A stretch of DNA of 47,500 nucleotides, taken from NCBI GenBank assembly GCA_016946835.1, contig JACVTC010000187.1, positions 1 through 47,500 of the forward strand. Reading direction: 5' to 3'. The position numbers were made by a program, and so were the translations under genes. Positions 37,161-47,500 of the stretch are shown here, one piece after another; within the stretch, counting starts at the first letter, position 1, and the number at the start of each line of letters is the position of its first letter. The notes under the pieces were generated by a model that was not told the origin of the DNA, searched no databases, and was given only the letters and a program-made list of their open reading frames with translations. The stretch is from Neocallimastix lanati (nom. inval.). Taxonomy: Eukaryota; Neocallimastigomycota; Neocallimastigomycetes; Neocallimastigales; Neocallimastigaceae.

Positions 37161-37174
<14 letters not shown>

Positions 37175-38395
37175 TTATAATAATAATAATAAATAGCAAA
37201 TAATAATATATAAAAAATTCCTTATTGTTATTATATATTTCTTTAAAAATTGTAAGAATTTTTATATTTAGGCAAAACATATTATATAATTTTTTTTGTG
37301 ATATATATTAAATATTTACTATCGTTGCACATGTATACTAAATATATATATATATATATATATATTTTTTATAAATAATAATTTCTATATTTATTTTAAA
37401 TTACTATTTATTTAGTTATTGTTATTAATGTGATGCTTAACATTTCAAAAAATATTTATTATTTATTATTTATAATAATTTATTATTTATTTATTAATTA
37501 CGTCGATAATAAAAATAATAATTGTACTATATGAAAAATTATCAACAATTCTCATCATTTATTAATAAATATTAACAATTAAACATAAGTGAAAAACACA
37601 TGAATATCATATTATTAATCAAAAAATATCTTCAAACCTTGATTTTTTTTTTTTTTCAAGTATATATTATTTATTATTTATTATTCATTGATAGGAAAAA
37701 GTACATAAAAGTTTATGGATACATTAGTCATATAAAAGTATATAATATATATTAATCAAAAATATTATTTATTTATTTTAACATATTGGATTTTTTACTA
37801 CTTCTGAAATTATTTAAATAAAAAATTATATTTATTATTAAATAATATTTTTAATTCTATTTTTTTATTGTTTTTTATAATATAGTGGTCTCTTATTTTT
37901 TTTATTCGTTAATCCTTTCTTAATTGTTATAGTTTTGTAGTTCAAAAATTTTATATTAATTCAATAATTCATTTTTTTTTCCTATTTAATATTGATTATG
38001 TCTAATTGCTAATTTTTAATTTTTTTTTTTTTTTTTTTATTTAATACTGGTTATGTCTAATTTTTAATTTTAAATTTTTTTTCTATTTTTTTCATAAAAG
38101 ATTAAAAAAAAAAAAAAAAAAAAAATTCAAATTATAAATACATATTATTATTATAATTCATTTTAATAAAAATATTAATTAATATTATAAAATATTTTTT
38201 GGTATATTATAGATTGTACTCTAATATTCAATATATATATATAAAAAGAAGAGAAAAAAAGCATGAATTATTTAACTTTTTGATGATTTCTTAATTTATT
38301 GATGAAAAGTAAAATAAAATAATATTATAAATTTTTATTTTATTAATTAAAATAATTGTGTATTATTTACTATTATTCAATAGTAAAAAAAAAAA
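37161..38395. other. AT-rich intergenic region
   Basis: A/T-rich DNA with T-runs near 38019-38039 and an A-run near 38103-38125. No gene seen until the ankyrin relic begins. Confidence 0.6.
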
Positions 38396-40137
38396 ATGAC
38401 CAGTATAAATCAAAAAATAACTAGTGCGATTGATATAAATGAAGTTATTAATTGTTTTGATAATCTAAAAAATGAAGAAATTATAGATATTACCCTTGAT
38501 TTATATAATCAAAAAAACGTTCAATAAAAAAATGTATTATATATAATTAAAAAATATTTAAAAAGTAACAAATTTAATTGTCTTTTAAAATTTGTTAAAG
38601 AGGATGAAATAGATCTTTTAAGAATGATTTTAGAAGATTCTATTTTTAATAATGATTTTATTTTAAATAGTCTAATATTTTTTAAAAATAGAAAAGAAAT
38701 TTCCTATAAGAAATTAAAAGAAATAATTATGAAAGAAAAGAAAAAAATAGATATAAATGCTGGAGACCAAGTTGAAGGATCGTTATTACATATTGCTTTC
38801 AAAAATAAAAATAGAGATATTATAGGATTATTGGTAGACTATAGAGCAGATATAGATATAGAAGATATAAAAGGAAATTCCCTTCTATTCTATTTATTTA
38901 ATGATAATTATAGATGGGTAATATGGAAATGGTAAAATATTTAGTAGACCATGGCGCAGATTTAAATAAAAAGAATACGTATGGTAAAACACCATTATTT
39001 AATGCATGCTACCACTGCAAATCGGTTGAAGCGATAAAATATCTAATTGAAAAGGGAGCTAATGTCAATGAGGAAGATAAAAGCAGATCTACTCCAATGT
39101 TTGATGTACTGTACAGCACCGACAAGAAAGATGAAGAAAATAGTATTGAAATAATAAGACACCTAAAAGAATACGGTGTAATCCTAGATATTGAAAATAA
39201 TAATGGACAAACCATACTTCATCATATAGTAGTACACATAACTCTTTATCATCATGTATAAGAAGATATCATGATATTTTTTATAGAGAATGGATTTAAC
39301 GTCAATAGGGAGGATAAAGCAGGGAATACAGTATTATACTATCTAATGACAACTATTGATAAATATAAAGTAAATAAGACCATATTAATTCAATTAATCA
39401 TCGATGGCATTTCCGATATTAATAAAGGAGATAAAAATGGTGATACTCCGTTATTTTGGATATGCGGTTACTATCCTAAATTAGAAATAATACAATATTT
39501 ATTGGATCACGAGGCAGATATTAACAAGAAAAATGCCCAAGGACATACACCTTTATTTTACAAATGTAGTCATATAGTCATCGAAGGAATCATGCTGTGG
39601 AATATTTAATAGAGCATGGAGTTAATGTCAACATTGAAGATCGTCATGGTCAGACCCCGTTATTTAAATCATGTCTAAGCAATGATTTAAATTCAGTGAA
39701 GAGTTTAGTTGATCATGGTGCAGATATAAACAAAAAAAAAAAAAAATAAGATGGATGAGACGCCTTTATTTATTTCCTATTTAATCTATAGAAATAATAT
39801 TTTTGGTACGGATGATTTAAATCGAGATATAATAAGGTACTTATTGGAATATGGAGCATGCATCAATGAATAAGATACAAATGGACAAACAATACTTTAT
39901 ATCGTGAATGTAAATGCTATCTTATAAGGGAGGATTTCATTTATTTCTTAGTAGAGAATTGGAGCAAATTTCAATATAGAAGATAATGAAGGAAAAACAC
40001 CGCTCACTTACCTATCAGAAAATAATCTATTTAAGCATGACACCAAAAAATATTAATCTATTATTAATTATATAAGAGATCATGAAGTTGATGTCAATAA
40101 AGTAGATGGAGAAGGAAAAAAATTAATTATTACTTAA
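38396..40137 (+). pseudogene. Ankyrin-repeat protein pseudogene
   Basis: An ATG at 38396 starts a helical N-terminal region, and then many ankyrin repeats follow, recognisable by 'YLVDHGADLNKKNTYGKTPLF', 'YLIEKGANVNEED' and 'YLLDHEADINKKNAQGHTPLF'-type units about 33 residues long. The series is broken repeatedly: in-frame TAA at 38525; frame change near 38915-38935; TAA at 39259; frame change near 39585-39600; a run of 15 A at 39732-39746 shifts the frame; TAA at 39871; and an extra base near 39955 where ENGANF is expected. No GT-AG introns explain the breaks. The intact ancestor would have been a protein-binding ankyrin protein of about 570 residues. Function lost. Confidence 0.88.
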
Positions 40138-40857
40138 ATAAAACAAAAAATAAGAATCATTAGTATGGGTGATTATGACTTAAAAGATTCTTAATAGTGG
40201 CACATTTAATATCAACATTACTATTATACATATATTTTTGATAAAACTAATATGATTGCATTATTTTATATATATATTTAAATATATATTTCAGTATATA
40301 CTTGTGTTTATATTAAATGCAATAATGCAAGTATATGTATTTCTATGCTCAGTTATTTAGGGTATTTACTTGTTAATGTTTATTAAAATATTGAAGTTTA
40401 AGTTATTATAAATATATAACAATATATAGCTACGGTTTATCTAAATAAATGTATTGCTAACAAATGCTACAGTTACTATATTTGAATATATATTCACATA
40501 ATATTCAATATGTATACATTCTTATTAAACAATATATCAGATACAGTTATTTTAGCATATGGTATATATATATCAGCAGCTGTGAATATATGTTCAATAA
40601 CATAAATAGCATAAATAAGTATATATAGTATATGTGCTATTATTATTGCAAACCAACTTATCTAGTAATATACGCAACTATGTATTTTGCATGCACAGCA
40701 TATGAACAGCAACAACATATATGTTAGATAAGTTGGATGTAGGCAGCCAATTAATTAACAACGATAATATTCAATTATTTATGTTAATATTTGATAGATA
40801 TTTTTAGCAATATATATTCAGAAAACTGTTAATTAATTCATTAATTATATCAGAGTA
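40138..40857. other. Degraded region with an inverted repeat
   Basis: Less AT-monotonous than usual intergenic DNA, with repeated 'tatatgca/gcatat' words but no readable frame. It contains a 12-bp inverted repeat CCAACTTATCTA (40653-40664) and TAGATAAGTTGG (40725-40736) with a 60-nt loop. It may be the decayed body of the gene whose dockerin tail follows, or an old element. Confidence 0.45.
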
Positions 40858-41323
40858 TGTGCTACTACTGGAAAGACGACAACAGATAATATACACAACC
40901 TAACAAATCAATTATCGTGTTTCAATTTTGATAAAATCTTGGCTATGATTTGCTGTAACTATTGTAACATTAACAATGTTGAAAGTGATTTCTATAGTGA
41001 TTATGGTATAAAAAAATGATCAATGGTGTAATATTCTATATTTCTTGTTCACAAAATCAAAAAAAAAAAAAAAAAATAAACATTTAAATGAATATCCTAA
41101 CTATACAATAACAACAACAGTAGTTTAACACTGATAGTGTTAAATGGGGGTGTAGAAAATGATCAATGTTGTGTTATTAAAGAAAATGGATCCAATGCAA
41201 GTTGTGAATGTTGGTCAGTAAAGTTGGGTTATCCATGTTAGTTCAACAGTTTATTATACTTATGACAGTAGTTCATGGGGATTAGACATTAATGATAGGT
41301 GTGGTATTAAAGAATTGTTATAA
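40858..41323 (+). pseudogene. Decayed C-terminal array of three fungal dockerins
   Basis: A Thr-rich linker (CATTGKTTTDN) is followed by three damaged dockerin (CBM10-like) modules. Module 1, 40918-41037: CFNFDKI, CCNYCNI, SDFYSDYG, then after a frame change KNDQWCNI. Module 2, about 41111-41190: TDSVKW, one extra G, then GVENDQCCVIK. Module 3, 41209-41323: CWSVKLGYPC, a stop, then in another frame TVYYTYDSSSWGLDINDRCGI and a final stop. These match the fungal dockerin pattern CW..LGY.CC....YTD..G.WGVEN..WCGI. It was once the docking tail of a cellulosome enzyme; the catalytic part is not recognisable upstream. Confidence 0.8.
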
Positions 41324-41505
41324 TATATAAAGATAATACTATCATTATCTCCAAAAAAAATATTTATTTTGTAATAAAAAAAAAAAAAAAATAAAATCTG
41401 TAATACAAAAAAAAAAAAAATATTATTAATAAGTAAATTAATAATTTTATTTATTAATAATTTAATAATTTATTATTTCATTTTTTAAAGATATTTAATT
41501 ATTTT

Positions 41506-41547
<42 letters not shown>

Positions 41548-42315
41548 ATATATCAAATTTATAAACCGCTATGAAAATATTTAATTTGTAGTCAATAAAT
41601 AGTTTAAAGTCTTATTAATTGCTAACTCACTTATATTTCTTCAAGATCCTTTATATGAATTGTGGTGTTCTTTTTTTCTTTATATAAATTAATTATTCAG
41701 TTTTTTTTTTTTATTACAAAGTAATTAAGAAAGTATTTAAAATATTTGTGTTTTAAATTGTATAAAAAATATTAAATTTTAGTGACATTAAAAAATACAA
41801 TTTTTATAAGCTATATTATGAAATACAACTCTCCCTATATTTCCATATTTTACATTAATTAATTAATTATTTAATTACTTAATAAATAAATAATCTTATT
41901 ATATAAAACAATACTTCCTTTTGCGGATAAACTTATTTTTTAGAAAGTACTAATATTATTAAAGTTAATTATTAATATTAAATTAGTGTAATAATGATTA
42001 TTATTGGCTAAAATTTTTATGCTAATACATTGTGGCTTATGTATTATTACATTACATTTTATTACATTAATCATATATTCTACATATTATATAAATCATA
42101 TTTGCATATTCTAACTTATTATTATTTCTATTATTACTATTATTATTTTTACTGTTAAAAGACTAGGAATTTATTTAGGAATAATTATTAAAAAGAAGTC
42201 ATTAAAATTATTAAAAATATCTTTATATCTTTTTATCTTTTTATATCAATATTAATTTCTAAAATAGAATTTATAGATAAATATTTTTGAACTTTGTAAA
42301 ATAGAATTAAAGATT

Positions 42316-42353
<38 letters not shown>

Positions 42354-42429
42354 TATCCCATATTTTCAAATTAAAAATTTACCTATTTTATGTTTATTAT
42401 GACAATTATGTAACAAAATAAATAATTTT

Positions 42430-42464
<35 letters not shown>

Positions 42465-43946
42465 TGGGTATATTAATAAAAACAAACAGCACTTTTGATT
42501 ACATTTATTAGTTAAATTCAATTTGAATTTTTATGTATAAAAAAAAAAAAAGACATCAATAAAATAGTATATATAATTTATTTATTTTAGAAGAGGATTT
42601 CTTAATTTTGAAATTATTCTTTGTATCTTTTTTTTAATAATTAAAAAATAGTATTAAAATTTTAATGTAATTGGCACATAATTTTTTTCGTACATTATTT
42701 ATTTTAAAGGAATAAATGATATTATATATTTTTTTAATCACATAAAATTTTATTTAAAATATTATATATTTTAATATTTATTCATAAAAATGTTGATCAT
42801 AATAATCATAATAATAATAAATAGAGTTACATATGATAAAACATTGATATATATTAAATATTTAATTACTTATAATCAGTATACTTAAAATATTTAATTA
42901 ATGAATTAATATAATTATTTAATGCTAAAAATTTTATATTCTTTTATATATATAATATATATATTTATATATATATTATATATATATTTTTTGTATATAA
43001 TTTTTATTAATTTTATTTTTTTATTTTTTTATTTTTTTATTTTTTTTTTAATTTTATTCTTTTATTCTTTTTTTCTTTTTTTCTTCGTTTCTTTTTTTTT
43101 TTTTTTTTTTAAACTAAAAAGTTTAAATACAATATTATATATAATAATAATAAAAAAAGAAGGAAAACAAAAATTAAAAGGAAATACAATTCAAAATATT
43201 ATTATTATTGTTAAATACATATTTAATATCATAAAATTCAAAATAAAATTTATTATTTATTTTAATATTTAAAGGATATTTAATGAAATAATTAAAGATT
43301 TTGTTTTCTTTTTCATTTATTATTATAAATATTGAATATTTTTAGTAATCTATTTTTATTGTGTGATAATTAAATAATTCTTTTAATTAATAAAAAAATA
43401 AATTAAGAAAATAATAATAGTATTAATAATATTTAAAATTAAATTAAAAAAAAAAAAAAAAAAGAATAGGATAATATGTAATATGATTAGTACAAAGATT
43501 ATTTTTTTTTTTTTTTAAAAAAAAAAAAAAATGAAAAGAGTATATCATAAAGTATTGAAATAAGAAGAATAAATATATATCAAAATAAATATTAAAATAA
43601 AAAATTTAAATAAGAATTAAAAAATTATATATATAAAAACGATAAAGATAAGAAATCAAAAAAATAATAATAATAATAAATAATAAAAGTTAAGATAATA
43701 AAATTAAAGTAATAATAATAATTATAAATAAAGAAAGAAAGAAAGAAAAAATAATAATTAAAAAAATATAAAAATATATAACAATACTTTATTTGAAAAA
43801 AATTAAGAATTAAGAATAAAAATATTAAAAAAAAAAAAAAAAAAAAAAAGCTGTGTTTTAAAAAATTATATGTGTATATAATTATCTTTTTTTCTTTTTT
43901 TTTTTTTTTTTTTATTATTATTTTTCTTTTTGTATAAAAAATAGAA
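41324..43946. other. AT-rich intergenic region upstream of the ABC transporter
   Basis: Long T-run at about 41512-41546, A-run at 42431-42462 and TA dinucleotide runs. There is an unassigned, slightly more complex patch at 41560-41680. No gene. The open frame at 42922-43272 is low-complexity F/I/Y and not credible. Confidence 0.6.
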
Positions 43947-46900
43947 ATGTATATAATAGAACAATTTAAGGTAATATTTTGGAAAAACTGGAAAATATTT
44001 AAACGAAGTTCAATTCTGTTTCCTTTAAGCGAAATTTTGGTTACAGCAACTGTTGTATCCTCAATAGGTATGAAAATAGCACCTTTATTTATTTATTTAT
44101 TTTATTTTATTTTGTTTTTTTGACCATTATAAAATATAAATATAAATTTAAATATATATATTTTTTTGTTTCATAAATATAAATTATAATATATTATTAT
44201 AAATTTTATAACAAATTGAAATATATATTTGATAATTATAAATTCCTATATAGCAATTCATTATAATGAAAATCATAAATATGAAAAAGAAGGAAGCTCA
44301 GCGTTAGGAAATGTTTATAAGAGATTTGAGAATAACACTCTTAATAGTAATTCCAATATTTTTGGCTTTGTATTTCCCAAAGATCGTTCATTAATTAGTG
44401 AAACAGATTTTGTTAATGAATTTTTAAATGATGTTGCTATAAATAAATTAGTTAGCAAACAAAAACAAATTAATATTCAAGTCTTTACAAAAACTTTTAA
44501 TAATGAAGAAGAATTAGAAGATTTTAGTAATAAAGATATTGAAAATAAATTTTTAGCAGGCATAATTTTTGGTCAAAATTATTTAAATTATACAATTAGA
44601 ATTAAAGGTGATAAAATTACGGATTCAAGAAGAGAACCTATTGAAAATTTTGGTAAAAGCAGAAGATCTGAATATTTTTATTATGGTAGAAATGTAATTG
44701 ATGTAAAAAAATATTCTTCATATTTGGTGTTTGGAAATAAATATTTTGTTCGAAATAATAAAACAGAAGGTGATAAGTATTTAGATAGTTTTATCCCAGT
44801 ACAAATTGCTATTGATAACATTATTATTAATAAATTGACTAACGGTACGGTAAAAGGATTTGGTCCTGTAGACATAGGAAGACTATCGAAAAATGAAATT
44901 AATTATAAAATCAGTAATGAAGATAATCGTAAAGAGTCATTTTCTGGATATGCTTATTCTATTTCATTTCTATTTGTAGGCCAAATGATTCATGTTATTA
45001 TTAAATTAATGGATGAGAAGGAATCTGGACTAAGAGATGGTTTAATATCAGTTGGTGCTAATAGAACTTTCTTATGGCTAACTTGGGTGGTTATTTATTT
45101 ACCATTTTCAATTGTTAGTATTTTATTTTTAATTATATTTGACCCTCCAGTTATAATGAAATCTATTAACCCACTGATCTTCTTTTCAATAATGTTTTTC
45201 TATGCAATATCTGTTTTGGAGATTGTAGTAATTTTCTGCTTATTAAGTAAGAATATTAATACAGTTATAATATTGACTTCCTCTTTACTTTGTGTACTTA
45301 TCAAATTTAATAATCTTCTCTATGATTTGGAAGTCGCTAATCCTATATTTGAGATTTTAGAAAAATGTATCTCTTTGTTGTTCTCTCCTGTTGGTATTAG
45401 TATGTCAGGAGCGATATTAACTTACACGGATAATAATAACGATTATATTGGATTTAATAATTTCTTTTCTTCTGGTTTTGGTACATATTTTGTTTTCATT
45501 ATTATTGATGTTGTGATGTATTTCTGTATTGCTTATATTATTGATTCCTCAGAGGGTTGGAAGGTTAAAGTGAATATAGGACAAAAATATTTAGAGAAGG
45601 CAATGGCAGAAAACATTTCTTATGCATTAGATATACAAGAGGATCCATTAGGCTCAGAATGCCTAGTTCAAGTACGTAATATTTATAAAATTTATAAATT
45701 CAAGAAAAGCTATATTTCAGAAAGTCATAGCAATGAAGCAAAATTGGGAAACGCATTTACTGCTAATAATAATATTAGCTTTAATGTTTATAAGGATGAA
45801 ATTTTTGGTATTTTAGGTCATAATGGCGCAGGTAAATCTACATTAATTCAAATAATGATTGGAATGATAACTCCTGATAGTGGAGAAGTTTTTTATAATG
45901 GTCAAGCAATTTCTAAAAATAAAAAAGAAATTCACAAACAATTTGGTATTTGTCTTCAAAATAATAATAATTTAATTAAGGGATTTACTGTTGGAGACCA
46001 TTTTATGTTTTATTCACGCCTTAAAGGTGTTAAAACGGATTTATATGAATGGCTGGAAGATATTGATTTATTAGGAAAGGAGTATTGTGAAGTACAGAAT
46101 TTAAGTTTTGGCCAAAAGAGGAAACTTTGTATCGGTTTAGCCTTTATTGGAAATCCAAAATATGTATTCTTGGATGAACCTACATCAGGGTTAGATCCTC
46201 TTTCCCGTCAAAAGATTTGGAGTTTATTGCTGGAGAAGAAAAAAGATCGAGTAATTTTTATGACTACTCACTATATGGATGAAGCAGATATTATAACGGA
46301 TCGTAAACTCATATTAAATCAAGGTGTCATCCGTTGTATGGGTAGTAGTATTTATTTAAAAAATCATTTCCAAATGCGTTATAGGTTAGAAATTGAAACA
46401 GACTTTCCGAAGGATGTTGAAGAAATTATAAAATATTATGTTCCAGAAACCGAGTATTTCAATGATAAAACAAGAGTACGTCTAAATCGTACAAGTAAAC
46501 AAATTATAAAAAGTTCTATATCAGTTCATATTTGGAAATTACCAATTGAATTTTCTCCATTATTCCCTTCGCTCATTAAGTGTATAGAGAATGAAAAGCA
46601 GAAAGGAACTCTTCTAAGAGATTTTTCTGTGAATGCGCCTCGGTTAGAAGAATTATTTATTCAATTAGATCGAGAAAATGAAAATGATAAGGATCATTCT
46701 ACTGCTTTGGCCATCGAATTACCAAATAATGATGCATTGAAACATCCAAATAGTTTTATCAAAGCATGTCGTATTGCACGTTATCGAATTCGTCTTCCAT
46801 ATCGAAAAAAATTATATTTATTTATTTCTATCGTACTCCCTATGATTATATTAATTGTTTTCTTAAATCGTATTGATAAAGATATATCTGAAAAAGAATT

Positions 46901-47500
46901 TTATGGATTTGATCATCGAGAATTATCAGTTAATATGTATAAGGATCAACAATGGAATTATGATGCTTCAAATAGTCATATGGACTCTTTTTATACTCCA
47001 CAAATACTGGAACAAGAATTACCGAAGAGAAGTGTAAATTCTAATAATCAAAAATCTAATACAACTTCCATTTCTAATTCTAGTTTGATTTTTCATTCTC
47101 GTGAAGAAATGGAAGATATTGGTAAATCTATTACTGAAAGTCCTTATTATGTTTCTTCTATTTCTGGTAACTTTACAAACAATCAATATCAATTTCAAAT
47201 TTATTATAACGAATCGATGACTCATGGTTTACCGTCAACTTTCAATTTATTAACTAATAGTATATTAGCTTCTCGTCATATCAATGAAACTATTCAAGTT
47301 TATACTCATCCTTTATCATTTTTTGATTTGAGTGAACTTACTAAAGAAAAATTTTATTCGGTTATTTTAATTTCAGTTTGCATCTCATTATGTCTTTCAT
47401 TTATTGGTTGCAATGCAGTTTATGAAAGAATTAATAAATTATTGAAACAATTACAATTAAATGGCATTTCAAACAAAAGCTATTGGATGTCTCTCTTCAT
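43947..47500 (+). CDS. ABCA-type ABC transporter (5' part; runs off the window)
   Basis: Exon 1 is 43947-44067 and exon 2 is 44254 to the window end, with a 186-bp GT-AG intron (GTATGA...TATAG) after the first base of codon 41. 1123 residues are visible and no stop is reached. The order is: a first membrane helix in exon 1 (LFPLSEILVTATVVSS), a large extracytoplasmic loop to about residue 270, a cluster of membrane helices (about 275-480), nucleotide-binding domain 1 and then a second membrane half starting near 860 (LYLFISIVLPMIILIVF). The nucleotide-binding domain has Walker A GHNGAGKST (about 562-570), Q-loop CLQNNN, signature LSFGQ (657; LSGGQ-type with Phe), Walker B YVFLDEP (677) and H-loop TTHYMDEAD (about 711). 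This layout is that of ABCA lipid-type exporters, usually 1600-2000 residues. Absent from most Dikarya but known in early-diverging lineages. Confidence 0.93.

Noticed and set aside
38396-40137. Reassigned TAA/TAG codons read as glutamine in the ankyrin gene
   Set aside because: The intact genes here end in TAA and contain no internal TAA, and the same region also has frameshifts, so ordinary pseudogene decay explains it.
42922-43272. 116-residue hydrophobic ORF
   Set aside because: Low-complexity A/T translation with no motif; composition matches the intergenic background.

Overview
The window looks like nuclear DNA of an anaerobic gut fungus (Neocallimastigomycota). Intergenic DNA is extremely AT-rich and full of homopolymer runs and TAA, AAAT and AAAAT microsatellites, while the genes are islands of normal complexity. 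One gene carries the cysteine-rich N-terminal dockerin (CBM10-like) that anaerobic fungi use to attach enzymes to their cellulosome, and another stretch holds a decayed dockerin array. The assignment rests on sequence style and these families, not on a database match.

Layout. 1-2369: a minisatellite and an AT-rich segment repeated about 1.56 kb apart. 2370-11301: a complete Ty3/gypsy LTR retrotransposon on the minus strand. Its two 837-bp LTRs look identical, and gag and pol are both open. Pol is in the -1 frame behind a canonical T TTA AAC slip site with a hairpin and a possible pseudoknot. The leader is over 2 kb long and contains a covarying hairpin array and other structured islands. The element sits 14 bp upstream of an intact tRNA-Ser(TGA) gene (11316-11397). 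11872-16910 (minus): a 19-exon gene for a secreted leucine-rich-repeat protein with C-terminal hevein-type chitin-binding (CBM18) repeats; the last repeat is frameshifted by a 5-bp duplication. 18050-19193 and 29327-29782: two copies of a tRNA-derived SINE-like element, each with perfect 16-bp target duplications; the first copy contains a nested 696-bp solo LTR.

About 21850-22400: a decayed fragment of an M13 peptidase gene. 26087-27814 (plus): a secreted dockerin-GH30 glycoside hydrolase. 30007-32217 (minus): an intact secreted M13 (neprilysin-like) metallopeptidase. 38396-40137: an ankyrin-repeat pseudogene. 40858-41323: a decayed tandem dockerin array. 43947 to the end (plus): an ABCA-type ABC transporter with one intron, cut off by the window edge.

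Functionally the locus mixes secreted plant-wall and wall-binding proteins (GH30, LRR-CBM18), a secreted peptidase and a membrane transporter. There is no operon-like arrangement. Three gene relics and at least four retroelement insertions indicate active turnover.
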